This document shows, piece after piece, positions 54,825-63,234 of a DNA stretch of 64,000 bases. Numbering within the stretch: the first letter of the stretch is position 1; every line of letters starts with the position of its first letter. This stretch comes from Salifodinibacter halophilus (GTDB lineage Bacteria; Pseudomonadota; Gammaproteobacteria; Nevskiales; Salinisphaeraceae), in assembly GCA_012999515.1 (NCBI GenBank), contig JABEEB010000001.1, positions 1 through 64,000 on the forward strand, written 5' to 3'. The notes under the pieces are model-generated. The model was not told the origin of the DNA, ran no database searches, and saw only the letters and a list, made by a program, of their open reading frames with translations. The position numbers and the translations under genes were made by a program.

Positions 54825-56800
54825 GCGGTTGGTCTTTTATCACGCCGGGCCGGCTTTGCGGGGTTGCCGCGTTATGCGTGTTCGCGTTGGCTGCTGCCAG
54901 TTTGCATGCGGTGGCGGGCGCGGATTGGTACGGCGGGCTAATCGCGCCGAATCCGGACGATATTACTCAAGTTTTAGTCCACGATAGCTGGTTGCCACGG
55001 TTCGTGGTTTCGCTGATCGGCGGTGCCGGATTGGCGCTGGCGGGCGTTTTGATGCAGCAGATCCTGCGTAATCCGCTGGCTGCGCCGACCACGCTGGGCG
55101 TGGCGGCAGGCGCCCAGCTTGCTTTGTTGCTGGCGACTTTGTTCGCGCCGTCGATTTTGGCCTGGAGCCGTGGTGGTATCGCTTTTGCCGGCGGTACGCT
55201 AGCGGTGGCGCTCGTATTCGCGCTGGCCTGGCGGCAGCGCTTTGCGCCGATTGTGCTGGTATTGGCTGGACTGGTCGTCAATCTCTACGTGCATGCCGCG
55301 TCACGGACGCTGATCCTGTTCAATAAAGAAAAACTCCATGGTCTGATGGTTTGGGGTGCCGGGTCGCTGGTCCAGAACAATTGGGCCGAGGTGGTCTATC
55401 TGGCGCCACGGCTCGCGATCACCGCCGTTGGCGCCGCTGTGCTGGCGCGTGCGTTGGCGCTACTGGAATTGGACGAGGCCGGCGCCCGCAGTCTGGGTGT
55501 GTCGCTTGTCTGGTTGCGGTTGGCGAGCCTCGGACTTGGCGTGTTCATCACGGCGAGTATCGTCGCCTCGCTGGGCATGATTGGTTTTGTCGGTCTGGCG
55601 GCTCCGGCGATCGTGCGGTTGGCCGGTGCGCGGACATTGCCGGCCCGGCTTGTTTGGGCGCCGATCTTCGGTGCACTGCTGCTTGCGGCAACCGATCTGA
55701 TGCTGCAACTGTTCACGCGTCAGAATGCGATGCTGATCCCCACTGGCGCGGCCACGGCTGCGCTTGGCGCGCCGTTGTTGCTGTGGCTGATTCCGCGTCT
55801 CTCGGCAGCGCGCAGTATGCCGACGGCGAGTCCCGCGCCACCTGTGCCGCGGCGGGTGCATCCCTGGCGGATGATTGGCTTTTGCCTGGTTGCGGCAGTC
55901 GTTATGGCGATTGTGGCGCTATTCGCCGGGCAAGGGGCGAATGGTTGGCATGCGCCGTTTAGTTTGCCGTGGCACGAGACTGGCGCGTGGCGCGCACCTC
56001 GGGTTCTGGCGGCCGGTGTGGCCGGTATGATGCTGGCACTGGCCGGTACCATCATCCAACGAGTGTCGGGCAATCCAATGGCCAGCCCGGAAGTGCTCGG
56101 CGTGAGTGCCGGCAGCGGCATGGGATTGTTAGCCCTGGTGTGGCTGATACCCACGGCGGGTACGCTGGCTATGCTGGGCGTGGGTACAGCCGGTGCACTG
56201 GCCACATTAGTGCTCTTGATCGCGCTCAATGCCCGTTCCGGCTTCGAGCCTGAACAACTGTTGTTGACCGGCATGGCGGTCATGTTCGCTTTCGACGCGA
56301 TCCAGCGCATTGCATTGGCCGGCGATGATCCTCGGACGCGGGCGTCGCTGGCCTGGGTGTCGGGCTCGACTTATTACGTGACACCGACCATGGCGGGTCT
56401 GGTTGCGGTTGTCGGCGTCGTATTGGTCGCACTGGCGTGGCTGCTCGTGCGTTGGCTCGATGTGTTGCCGCTGGGCGAATCGGTGGCGCGCGCGCTGGGA
56501 CTGCATGTCGTTGCCAGTCGGCTGGTGTTGCTCGCGCTCGTGGCCGTGCTCACGGCCGCTGCGACGTTGATTGTCGGTCCCTTGAGTTTCGTGGGTCTTC
56601 TGGCGCCGCACCTGGCTCGGTTGGCCGGCCTTGGCCGGGCGCGAACCCAGATGGCAGGCGCGATGGCCTTTGGCGTTTTGCTGATGGTCGCGGCTGACTG
56701 GGTCGGCCGTGAAGTCCTGTTTCCCATGGAAATCCCGGCGGGGCTGGTTGCGACCCTGATCGGCGGGACTTACTTCATGTGGCAGCTACGGCGCGTCTGA
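54821..56800 (+). CDS. fhuB: ferric siderophore ABC permease, fused two-domain
   Basis: 659 residues, made of two FecCD/BtuC-type permease halves in one chain, as in E. coli FhuB. Each half has the family landmark: first half LALAGVLMQQILRNPLAAPT followed by TLGVAAGAQLAL, second half LALAGTIIQRVSGNPMASPE followed by VLGVSAGSGMGL. Cytoplasmic coupling loops (ARSLGVSLVWLRL and ARALGLHVVASRL) dock with FhuC. About 20 membrane helices in all. GTG start, coupled to fhuD. Confidence 0.93.
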   Translation: MSGWSFITPGRLCGVAALCVFALAAASLHAVAGADWYGGLIAPNPDDITQVLVHDSWLPRFVVSLIGGAGLALAGVLMQQILRNPLAAPTTLGVAAGAQLALLLATLFAPSILAWSRGGIAFAGGTLAVALVFALAWRQRFAPIVLVLAGLVVNLYVHAASRTLILFNKEKLHGLMVWGAGSLVQNNWAEVVYLAPRLAITAVGAAVLARALALLELDEAGARSLGVSLVWLRLASLGLGVFITASIVASLGMIGFVGLAAPAIVRLAGARTLPARLVWAPIFGALLLAATDLMLQLFTRQNAMLIPTGAATAALGAPLLLWLIPRLSAARSMPTASPAPPVPRRVHPWRMIGFCLVAAVVMAIVALFAGQGANGWHAPFSLPWHETGAWRAPRVLAAGVAGMMLALAGTIIQRVSGNPMASPEVLGVSAGSGMGLLALVWLIPTAGTLAMLGVGTAGALATLVLLIALNARSGFEPEQLLLTGMAVMFAFDAIQRIALAGDDPRTRASLAWVSGSTYYVTPTMAGLVAVVGVVLVALAWLLVRWLDVLPLGESVARALGLHVVASRLVLLALVAVLTAAATLIVGPLSFVGLLAPHLARLAGLGRARTQMAGAMAFGVLLMVAADWVGREVLFPMEIPAGLVATLIGGTYFMWQLRRV

Positions 56801-57002
56801 GTCCGCCGGGCGAGCTAGCCCGGATTGGTCAGCCGGCAAGGCGGCGGATCGGAAGCCGCTGTGGTCCGGTTGATCGGAAGTGGCTAATCATGCCAACGAT
56901 GCTCATTGCAACGCTTGGAAGGCTGGGGCGAACGCGTTTGCTCGCCCCGAGCCACCGGCCGAACCGCATTGTTTAGCGGATGGCCGTGCGTCGCTTAGCT
57001 GG

Positions 57003-57037
57003 GCTGGTACGTAATTCGGTTACGATCACGTACCAGC
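57003..57037. terminator. hairpin between fhuB and receptor 2
   Basis: Perfect 10-bp stem GCTGGTACGT / ACGTACCAGC with a 15-base loop, 8 bases beyond the stop of receptor 2. It has no T run, so terminator action is uncertain; an mRNA 3' end stabiliser is also possible. The rest of 56801-57044 shows no gene. Confidence 0.5.
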
Positions 57038-57044
57038 GCCGCCA

Positions 57045-59348
57045 TTAGAACTTATAGTCTACCGTGGCCGTGACCTGGCGTTTTTCGCCGTAGTAGCAGT
57101 AGTTCTCGTTGAAACAGCCGGTCACATAATCCCTGCCCAGCAGGTTCTTACCATTGAGCCGTACGCTCAGGCCTTCGAGCGTGCGCGAAAACGCCCCCAG
57201 TTCGACACCGACGAAACCGTCCATCAGCCCGTAATCTGGCACTTTGAGGGTATTCGAGGTGTTGGCGTAGCTTTCGCCGACGTAGCGACCGCCCAAGCCG
57301 GCCGAAATGCCTTTCGGGAAGTCGTACTTGACCCACAGCGAGGCGAGCTGGTCGGGCGAGAGCGTGGGGGTGTTCCCGGACTGGATGTTGACGCCGCCGG
57401 TCGCGATATCGTCCTGGTACTCGACGTTGTTGTAGCTATAGCTGGCAGTCACGTGCAGGTTATCGGTTAAGTCAGCCTTCGCCGTGAATTCGACGCCTTT
57501 GGACTCGACATCGCCGACGCCGAGATACTTGATTGGTGCTACCGACGTGCGTTTTTGCACGTTTTTCTGGGTCAGGTCGTAAAGCGCGAGTGTAAACAGC
57601 GCGTCCATATTGGACGGTTCGTATTTCACGCCGAGCTCATATTGATGACTTTTGGTCGGATCGGGGATGCTACCGCCGGCCGGCGAATAGGCGTTGGGAT
57701 TAAACGATTCGCTGTAGGAGAAATACGGCGACACGCCCCATTTCGATTGATACAGAATCGCCGCCCGACCTGAGAAGTTGTCATCGCTCCGATCCGGGCT
57801 TGCGCCGCCCATCTTGGAGTTGTATTCGCGGTAGAGATAATCCTCGCGACCGTTCAACAGCAGGTGCCAGCGATTCCAGGTCATTTGATCCTGAACGTAG
57901 ACGCCGAACTGGCGTAGCTTCCGGTCCTTTTTCGTTGTCGCCACTGGTGTGACGCCCGCCGGAAGGCCGTCGCCCGAATAATCCGGATTGAATGGATCGA
58001 GCTCGGTTGCTGACGCGCTGTAGTTCCGAGCGTCGTTGTCACGCTGCTGATAGCCGAAGCCAGTCAGGACCTTGTGTTCGACCGGCCCGGTGTCAAAATC
58101 GAACGCTGCGTAGTTGTCGGTCGAAAACGCGTTCAGATTGTTATGGGCACCACTGTAAAAGCGACTCAGCGTTGCACCGTCGCCCGTGAAGCCACCCTGC
58201 GCGATCTGTTTTAGATCGGTTTCGTTATGCGAGTAGCGCGATTGCGAATGCAAGCTGACATGATCATTGACCTGATGGTCGAGCTTGTAGGAAAACAGTT
58301 GTTCGTCGCGCTCGAACTGGTTGTTGCCCCGGCTCTGATCGACCCAGGATGGATCGACCTTGCGCCCAAAGCGCGATCCGTGGACCGAAAGGTCGTAGGG
58401 CACTGAACCGTGAAAGCCGCCGGTCGGATCGTGTTGGATGTAAGCCTGCAGCAGTAGCTTGGTATCGTCCGATAGGTTGAGGCGTACTTCGGGCATGAGC
58501 GTGTAGCTCTCGCTCTGGACGACATCGAACTGCGTATTCGTCGTCGACGCTTTGCCGACCACGCGATAACTGCCCCAGTCGTCGTCCGGCAGTGAGCCTT
58601 GGTGTGGCAACGGGCCGGTGAAATCGATGCCACCGCCGAACGTGTGGAAGCTGCCCCCGAAGAAACGGATTTCACGCTGCGTCGTGTCCAGCGGCTTTTT
58701 CGAAGAGAAGTTGACCAGGCCGCCTGGCATCGCGCGGCCATAGAGCACCGAGCTGGGACCCTTGACGACGTTCACACGCTTGAGAAAGAACGGATCAATT
58801 TGAAAGCTCGCGTAGGTACCGGGGTCGCTCATCAAGCGCAATCCGTCGAAAAACGTATTGTTGACATCGCCGGCATGGAAACCGCGTAGTGCAACTACGT
58901 CCTGGCGTTGGGACGCGCCGGCTAATCCGGTGAAAGTGCCGGCCGTATACTTCAGCGCGTCGTTAACGCTGCGAGCGTCCTGATCCGTGAGCTGTTGCCG
59001 TGTAACTACATCAACCGACTGTGGCGTTTCGACCAGCGGTGTATCGGTGCGAGTAGCGCCGCGGCTGCTATGCGCTTTGTAGCCTGGGGTCGCCGCGGCG
59101 GCGCCGGGTGCCTTGCCCGTCACGTTGATCGGTTGGAGTTGCTGGGACGAGCTGGTAACTGCAACGCTGTCCGAGTCTGCGGCTACCGCGCCATCTGTGC
59201 TCTGTGTTGAGCCAGCCTGCTGATTGGTTGGTTGGTTGCTCTGGGTGGCCGCGCTTGCGGGCCCAAATGTGGCGAGTGCGGTGAGTCCGCATAGCCACAG
59301 CGCTGCTCGTGGTGGCCGTATCTGTCCCAAAATCCCTTGTTTTTTCAT
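57045..59348 (-). CDS. TonB-dependent siderophore receptor 2
   Basis: 767 residues from ATG 59348 (MKKQGILGQI), which places a normal signal peptide at the front (cleavage near GPASA); an in-frame ATG at 59384 is possible. A TonB-box-like LQPINVTGK precedes the plug (TPLVETPQSVDVVTRQQLTD, DALKYTAGTFTG, KGPSSVLYGRAMPGGLVNF). The barrel ends in Phe (VTATVDYKF) after a Cys pair (CFNENYCYYGEKR), as in hydroxamate receptors. Related to but distinct from receptor 1, so the cell can take up at least two siderophores. A Fur-like site lies upstream. Confidence 0.93.
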   Translation of the reverse strand: MKKQGILGQIRPPRAALWLCGLTALATFGPASAATQSNQPTNQQAGSTQSTDGAVAADSDSVAVTSSSQQLQPINVTGKAPGAAAATPGYKAHSSRGATRTDTPLVETPQSVDVVTRQQLTDQDARSVNDALKYTAGTFTGLAGASQRQDVVALRGFHAGDVNNTFFDGLRLMSDPGTYASFQIDPFFLKRVNVVKGPSSVLYGRAMPGGLVNFSSKKPLDTTQREIRFFGGSFHTFGGGIDFTGPLPHQGSLPDDDWGSYRVVGKASTTNTQFDVVQSESYTLMPEVRLNLSDDTKLLLQAYIQHDPTGGFHGSVPYDLSVHGSRFGRKVDPSWVDQSRGNNQFERDEQLFSYKLDHQVNDHVSLHSQSRYSHNETDLKQIAQGGFTGDGATLSRFYSGAHNNLNAFSTDNYAAFDFDTGPVEHKVLTGFGYQQRDNDARNYSASATELDPFNPDYSGDGLPAGVTPVATTKKDRKLRQFGVYVQDQMTWNRWHLLLNGREDYLYREYNSKMGGASPDRSDDNFSGRAAILYQSKWGVSPYFSYSESFNPNAYSPAGGSIPDPTKSHQYELGVKYEPSNMDALFTLALYDLTQKNVQKRTSVAPIKYLGVGDVESKGVEFTAKADLTDNLHVTASYSYNNVEYQDDIATGGVNIQSGNTPTLSPDQLASLWVKYDFPKGISAGLGGRYVGESYANTSNTLKVPDYGLMDGFVGVELGAFSRTLEGLSVRLNGKNLLGRDYVTGCFNENYCYYGEKRQVTATVDYKF

Positions 59349-59423
59349 CCCTGTCTCTCTATTGCTTGTGGCGCCATTGCTCATCGGATTAGGCCCGCGA
59401 CAAGGCGTGGCGCTATTCTATTT

Positions 59424-59442
59424 GCGACTGATTCTCAATTGC
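59424..59442 (-). promoter_or_regulatory. Fur-box-like site upstream of receptor 2
   Basis: On the minus strand GCAATTGAGAATCAGTCGC matches the Fur consensus at 12 of 19 positions and contains GAGAATCA, a common variant core. It lies about 75 bases before the receptor 2 start. Confidence 0.5.
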
Positions 59443-59592
59443 AAATAAAGAGTGGCGGTTTCGGTCCAGCGATTTGTCGCCAGCCTGGTTCTGGGGGCGC
59501 CTGTGTGGGCATTACGTGGCGGTGAGTCGCCAGCTTCTTAGTATTGTTGGAACCGAGTGCCATGGCTAGCGGCTACGCCCTGGGTTGTAAAC

Positions 59593-60423
59593 TCAGTTCG
59601 TCAGCGCGCATGAGGTCTGCGGTGCCGAGGTTTGCCGCTTAATCGCGCGTGGGCAATTCGCACACAGGCCAAGCGATGGGTCGCAGTCCTGAACGCAGCA
59701 GAGGCGGCGACATTGCTCCGTTGGTTCGCCGTTGCCGTCGCGCGCGCCGGGGGATAGTGTTTTGAATTGTGCGTAAAACGGGTTGAAGCCACCATCCGGG
59801 CGAACAGGGGTGTTCATTAGGCTGCGTGCACGGCGCAATATCGTGTTGGGTGATGCCGCCTGGTGTGCAAGCTGTTCCAGAACCCAGTTGTAGTACATCG
59901 TGGCGTTGGATGAAAAAACACGCGCCGACAGGCCGCTGGCTGCCGCAAGCGTCGCGGTCATTGGCGCGATCACGTCGTCGATAAGCGAGGTCATATCGCC
60001 GGCTCGACGGTTGTCGGTGACTGGGTCACGAGCGAAAACAAAATGTTTGACGGTGCCGTCGGCAGCGCATGCCGCATGCCATCGGTCGGCCGAGAGTACC
60101 AACCCCGAGGAGGTGCCGTGTTCGATGACCGTAGCGGGGATGATGAGCCGCGCGAAAAAATATTTTGACCATTGACTGATGGTGGCGCGACGATCTTCGA
60201 GGTCGCAGGTGTTGGCGAACGTCTGCAGTAATGGGTCGAGGGAATGGCCGGCGATCAGGTCGATGCCCGGAACAACGACCTCGGCTTGTGGCCACGGCTG
60301 CGCCGAAAATACGTCCGCGAATGCTTGAAGATTACCGCTGAAGAAATGCGCGTGATTCATTGGCGAGTGGGCACGTGCGTGGTATCCGGCCGAACCGTTC
60401 GATGCTGATAATGGCGTCGCCAA
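59593..60423 (-). CDS. fhuF: siderophore-iron reductase FhuF
   Basis: 276 residues. The C-terminal [2Fe-2S] motif of FhuF is present: two adjacent Cys, ten residues, then CxxC (RLCCVQDCDPSLGLCANC). The N-terminal half is weakly conserved as usual for the family; WSKYFFARLIIPATVI is a recognisable segment. It reduces cytoplasmic ferric hydroxamate siderophores to release iron. It is divergent from exbB with a Fur-like site between, and lies 209 bases downstream of the receptor 2 upstream region on the same strand. Confidence 0.9.
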   Translation of the reverse strand: MATPLSASNGSAGYHARAHSPMNHAHFFSGNLQAFADVFSAQPWPQAEVVVPGIDLIAGHSLDPLLQTFANTCDLEDRRATISQWSKYFFARLIIPATVIEHGTSSGLVLSADRWHAACAADGTVKHFVFARDPVTDNRRAGDMTSLIDDVIAPMTATLAAASGLSARVFSSNATMYYNWVLEQLAHQAASPNTILRRARSLMNTPVRPDGGFNPFYAQFKTLSPGARDGNGEPTEQCRRLCCVQDCDPSLGLCANCPRAIKRQTSAPQTSCALTN

Positions 60424-60462
60424 TTAGGGGGATCGTCGAATGGTCGGACACGTATTGTAAAT

Positions 60463-60481
60463 ACGAATGATTTGCAATATT
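60463..60481. promoter_or_regulatory. Fur-box-like site between fhuF and exbB
   Basis: ACGAATGATTTGCAATATT (its complement matches the Fur consensus at 12 of 19 positions) lies in the 104-base gap between the divergent fhuF and exbB genes, so one site could control both. Confidence 0.5.
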
Positions 60482-60527
60482 ATACTAATGTCTAAATTCG
60501 CTGTTAACGTCAGCTGCAGTAGTCACG

Positions 60528-61271
60528 ATGGGCAATACCGGTTTCGACCTCGACAACCTAGTTTCACTAATCAGTATTGGTGGGCCTGTTGTCGCGGTGC
60601 TTATCTTGATGTCGGTCGCTGGACTGGCCATCGTGATCGCCAAATGCGCACAGTTTGTGAGCCTTGGTTTGCCCCGGCGAAGGTTTATTGAAACAAGTCT
60701 GTCGCAGTGGCAGGCCGGCGAGCGTGGTGCGGCCGTCGCCGAGCTCGAAGCACAACGCCATCCGATCGCGACGCCATTGGTGACCGCGATGCGCGGCACG
60801 CAGTCGAAAATGGATACCGCGATTGTGCGCGAAGAGGCAGGGCGCGTCGGCGCGCGGGAATTGGCGAACCTCCGGCGGTTTTTTCGGCCGTTGGAAGTGA
60901 TTGGTTCGCTAGCCCCGTTACTGGGGTTGCTCGGTACGGTTCTGGGCATGATCGATGCGTTCAAACAGATCGCTGGCGGTGGCAGCCAAGTCGATCCCAC
61001 GGTGCTTTCAGCCGGCATTTGGCAGGCGCTGATGACGACTGCGGTCGGCCTCATCGTGGCGGTGCCAGCGGTCGCGCTACTCAATTGGTTCGAGCGGATC
61101 ACCGAGCGTGTGCACGAAGACATGCAGGATGTGTTGACGCGCTTTTTTACCTTGTTTCAAAGCGAACAAGTCAGTTTGCATGAAACGGTCGATGCACCGC
61201 GTGCGGTATCCAAAGCGAGTGCCGGCACGTTCGAGAGCGAGCAGCCGACCCGTGCCGCGCGTGCTGGGTGA
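60528..61271 (+). CDS. exbB: ExbB proton-channel protein
   Basis: 247 residues, MotA/TolQ/ExbB family. Three membrane segments: VVAVLILMSVAGLAIVIAKC, then LGLLGTVLGMIDAFKQIA (the conserved ExbB helix), then TTAVGLIVAVPAVALLNWFE. The large cytoplasmic loop between segments 1 and 2 is present. Works as a pentamer around ExbD to power TonB with the proton gradient. First gene of a four-gene operon. Confidence 0.94.
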   Translation: MGNTGFDLDNLVSLISIGGPVVAVLILMSVAGLAIVIAKCAQFVSLGLPRRRFIETSLSQWQAGERGAAVAELEAQRHPIATPLVTAMRGTQSKMDTAIVREEAGRVGARELANLRRFFRPLEVIGSLAPLLGLLGTVLGMIDAFKQIAGGGSQVDPTVLSAGIWQALMTTAVGLIVAVPAVALLNWFERITERVHEDMQDVLTRFFTLFQSEQVSLHETVDAPRAVSKASAGTFESEQPTRAARAG

Positions 61272-61278
61272 GTAACGC

Positions 61279-61677
61279 GTGGAAATCGCGGCTCCCCGGC
61301 GTCGGCGACACGCGATTAGCCTGACGCCACTGATCGACGTCGTTTTCATCCTGCTGGTTTTTTTCATGCTCGCGACTAGTTTTGCGCACTGGCGTACGGT
61401 CTCGGTCGCGACCGGCCATACGTCGTCGAAACAGGCCGACCATCCCCCAGCAGTCGTACATGTCGCGCCTGATGGCAGCCTTCGCTATAAAGATAAAGTG
61501 TACGCGCCAGATAAATTGGCGAGCACATTGAAAGCGGATCGGCGTCACAACGAAATTGCGGCGGTTATCGTTCAGCCGGCCGCCGATACACCCTTGAAAC
61601 TCTCGGTCCAGACGCTCGATCGTTTGGCCGATAGCGGCGTTAAATCACTGTCTTTGGCCGGCGGGGCGAGCGAGTGA
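61279..61677 (+). CDS. exbD: ExbD proton-channel protein, canonical
   Basis: 132 residues from GTG 61279. A single N-terminal membrane helix SLTPLIDVVFILLVFFM contains Asp20, the proton-carrying residue equivalent to E. coli ExbD Asp25. A periplasmic domain follows (VHVAPDGSLRYKDKVY, LKLSVQTLDRLADSGVKSL). Stop overlaps the second exbD by 4 bases (GTGA). Confidence 0.92.
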   Translation: MEIAAPRRRRHAISLTPLIDVVFILLVFFMLATSFAHWRTVSVATGHTSSKQADHPPAVVHVAPDGSLRYKDKVYAPDKLASTLKADRRHNEIAAVIVQPAADTPLKLSVQTLDRLADSGVKSLSLAGGASE

Positions 61678-62075
61678 TCATCAAGCAGCCGCAGCGTTCG
61701 AACTCGTCCGAGACCAGTGTGTTGCCGCTGATCAATATCGTGTTCCTGCTGCTAATTTTTTTCATGGTCACCGGCACGCTCAGTCAACAATGGCCGTTTT
61801 CGATCCAGTCGCCGACGACCCAGTCGGCCGATAAACGGGCCAAAATGTCCGACAAGGTGTTGTCGATCAACGCGGGCGGCGATCTCGCCTTCGGCGACCA
61901 CAAGCTGAGTCGTAAACAGCTTGCGCATAAACTCGATGATTGGCCGTCTAAGAAGCCGATCAAAGTCCGGGCCGATGGCAATCTGAAATCGCAACGCTTT
62001 GATGAATTGTTGACGACATTACGCCACAACGGCGTTCGTAATGTCGATTTACTGACTCGTCATCAACAGTCTTGA
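61674..62075 (+). CDS. ExbD paralogue lacking the proton-carrying Asp
   Basis: 133 residues, same build as the preceding ExbD, but the membrane helix reads SVLPLINIVFLLLIFFM: Asn21 (AAT, 61734-61736) replaces the essential Asp. The periplasmic domain is complete (VLSINAGGDLAFGDHKL, SQRFDELLTTLRHNGVRNVDL). ExbD forms a dimer inside the ExbB pentamer, so this copy could pair with the canonical one in a one-proton-site heterodimer. Coupled by overlaps to exbD upstream and tonB downstream (TTGA). Confidence 0.9.
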   Translation: MIIKQPQRSNSSETSVLPLINIVFLLLIFFMVTGTLSQQWPFSIQSPTTQSADKRAKMSDKVLSINAGGDLAFGDHKLSRKQLAHKLDDWPSKKPIKVRADGNLKSQRFDELLTTLRHNGVRNVDLLTRHQQS

Positions 62076-62959
62076 GGAAGATACGGTCGTGGCATTGGGT
62101 GGTCGCATTGTGCGCCGCGATTGCGGCGCACCTGGCGGTTTTTGCCAGCTACCAATTGGAATCGCCGAGCCCAGTTCCATCGTCCGGCGGCCAAGCAATC
62201 CACATAGCCCTGGCGTCCGACAACGAGGCCGCCAATACCGCAGAGAACGCCGAGTCGGCGCAAAAAACGACATCCCAGCCGGACAAAAAATCCAACTCGA
62301 AGTCAAAGGCAGAGCCGGAGCCGGATAAAAAATCAAAATCCGAGACTAAGCCTGAATCAAAGTCGAAACCCGAGCCCAAGCCTGAACCAAAACCAAAACC
62401 AAAACCAAAACCAAAACCGAAACCGAAACCAAAACCGAAACCGAAGCCGAAGCCGAAGCCTGAACCGAAGCCTGAACCGAAGCCTGAACCGAAGCCGGCT
62501 TCGCCGCCACCGCCTGATGAGAAGTCCGAGGCGAAAACGCGTAAGCCAACGCCCCATAAGCAGCCTTCAGCATCTAAGGCCAATGGCCAGCAAAAAGTGA
62601 GCGAGGCTGAAAAAAGCGGTAAGCGCCAAAGCGACCAAAAGCAAGCGCAATCAACGGTGTCGGTTAAAGCACTGCCGTCGTCCTATCGTGACAAGCTTCG
62701 TACCAAGCTGGCGAAAAATAAAAAATATCCACGTCAAGCGCGACGTAAGCACGTGGAAGGCCACGCTATGGTTCATCTTGTTATCAAGCGTAATGGGCAC
62801 ATCGTAGATTGGGAGTTTCGCCAAAAAACGGGCCACGACATACTCGACCGTGCCGTTAAACGCATGATTCGATCATCCGATCCATTCCCTGCCTTTCCGT
62901 CTGAAATCGATGGTCAAAGACTCGAACTGACGGTTCCGGTTGTATTTCGTTTGGAATAG
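62072..62959 (+). CDS. tonB: TonB energy-transducing protein
   Basis: 295 residues from TTG 62072, overlapping the exbD paralogue stop. N-terminal membrane anchor with the functional His (VVALCAAIAAHLAVFASY). Then a long periplasmic spacer very rich in Lys-Pro and Glu-Pro dipeptides (about residues 97-145), stiff enough to cross the periplasm. The C-terminal TonB fold has LRTKLAKNKKYPRQARRKHV, GHAMVHLVIKRNGHIVDW and DPFPAFPSEI, complete. Hands energy to the TonB-dependent receptors, presumably including the two here. Confidence 0.94.
   Translation: MRKIRSWHWVVALCAAIAAHLAVFASYQLESPSPVPSSGGQAIHIALASDNEAANTAENAESAQKTTSQPDKKSNSKSKAEPEPDKKSKSETKPESKSKPEPKPEPKPKPKPKPKPKPKPKPKPKPKPKPEPKPEPKPEPKPASPPPPDEKSEAKTRKPTPHKQPSASKANGQQKVSEAEKSGKRQSDQKQAQSTVSVKALPSSYRDKLRTKLAKNKKYPRQARRKHVEGHAMVHLVIKRNGHIVDWEFRQKTGHDILDRAVKRMIRSSDPFPAFPSEIDGQRLELTVPVVFRLE
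62363..62495 (+). repeat. hexamer repeat array in tonB
   Basis: About 20 imperfect copies of a six-base unit (AAACCA, with AAACCG, GAAGCC and similar variants) encode the Lys-Pro/Glu-Pro spacer of TonB. Because the period is a multiple of three, slippage changes spacer length without breaking the frame. Confidence 0.85.
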
Positions 62960-63150
62960 GCTAGTCGATCGATCACGCTCGGCCTGGTGATGCCTAAGGC
63001 CGGTTGCAAGCCGGGGATCGTACGCCGAGTGTGCATGGAGCCTGTCCAACGGGGCGATATCAGTGTGACGCCGCAAACTGATGCCATCTTATAAACGCGG
63101 CCGACCTGTTCCGGTTGGCAGGGCCGCTTATCGTGTATCGTGGTTTAGAA

Positions 63151-63193
63151 AGCGAAATGCGGTTGCGACGCTGTGGCGTGCCAACATTTCGCT
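63151..63193 (+). promoter_or_regulatory. inverted repeat before the FNT gene
   Basis: Perfect 9-base arms AGCGAAATG and CATTTCGCT enclose 25 bases, ending 41 bases before the FNT start codon. Just upstream is another dyad GCGGCC / GGCCGC near 63098-63126. Together they could form leader-RNA structure or an operator. No known riboswitch is recognised. Confidence 0.4.
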
Positions 63194-63234
63194 ATCGATT
63201 GGTCTGTCGGTGGCAGACGGGAGCGGCTAAATCA

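Noticed and set aside
62363-62495. CRISPR-like short repeats
   Set aside because: Units are six bases with no spacers and encode the Lys-Pro spacer of TonB.
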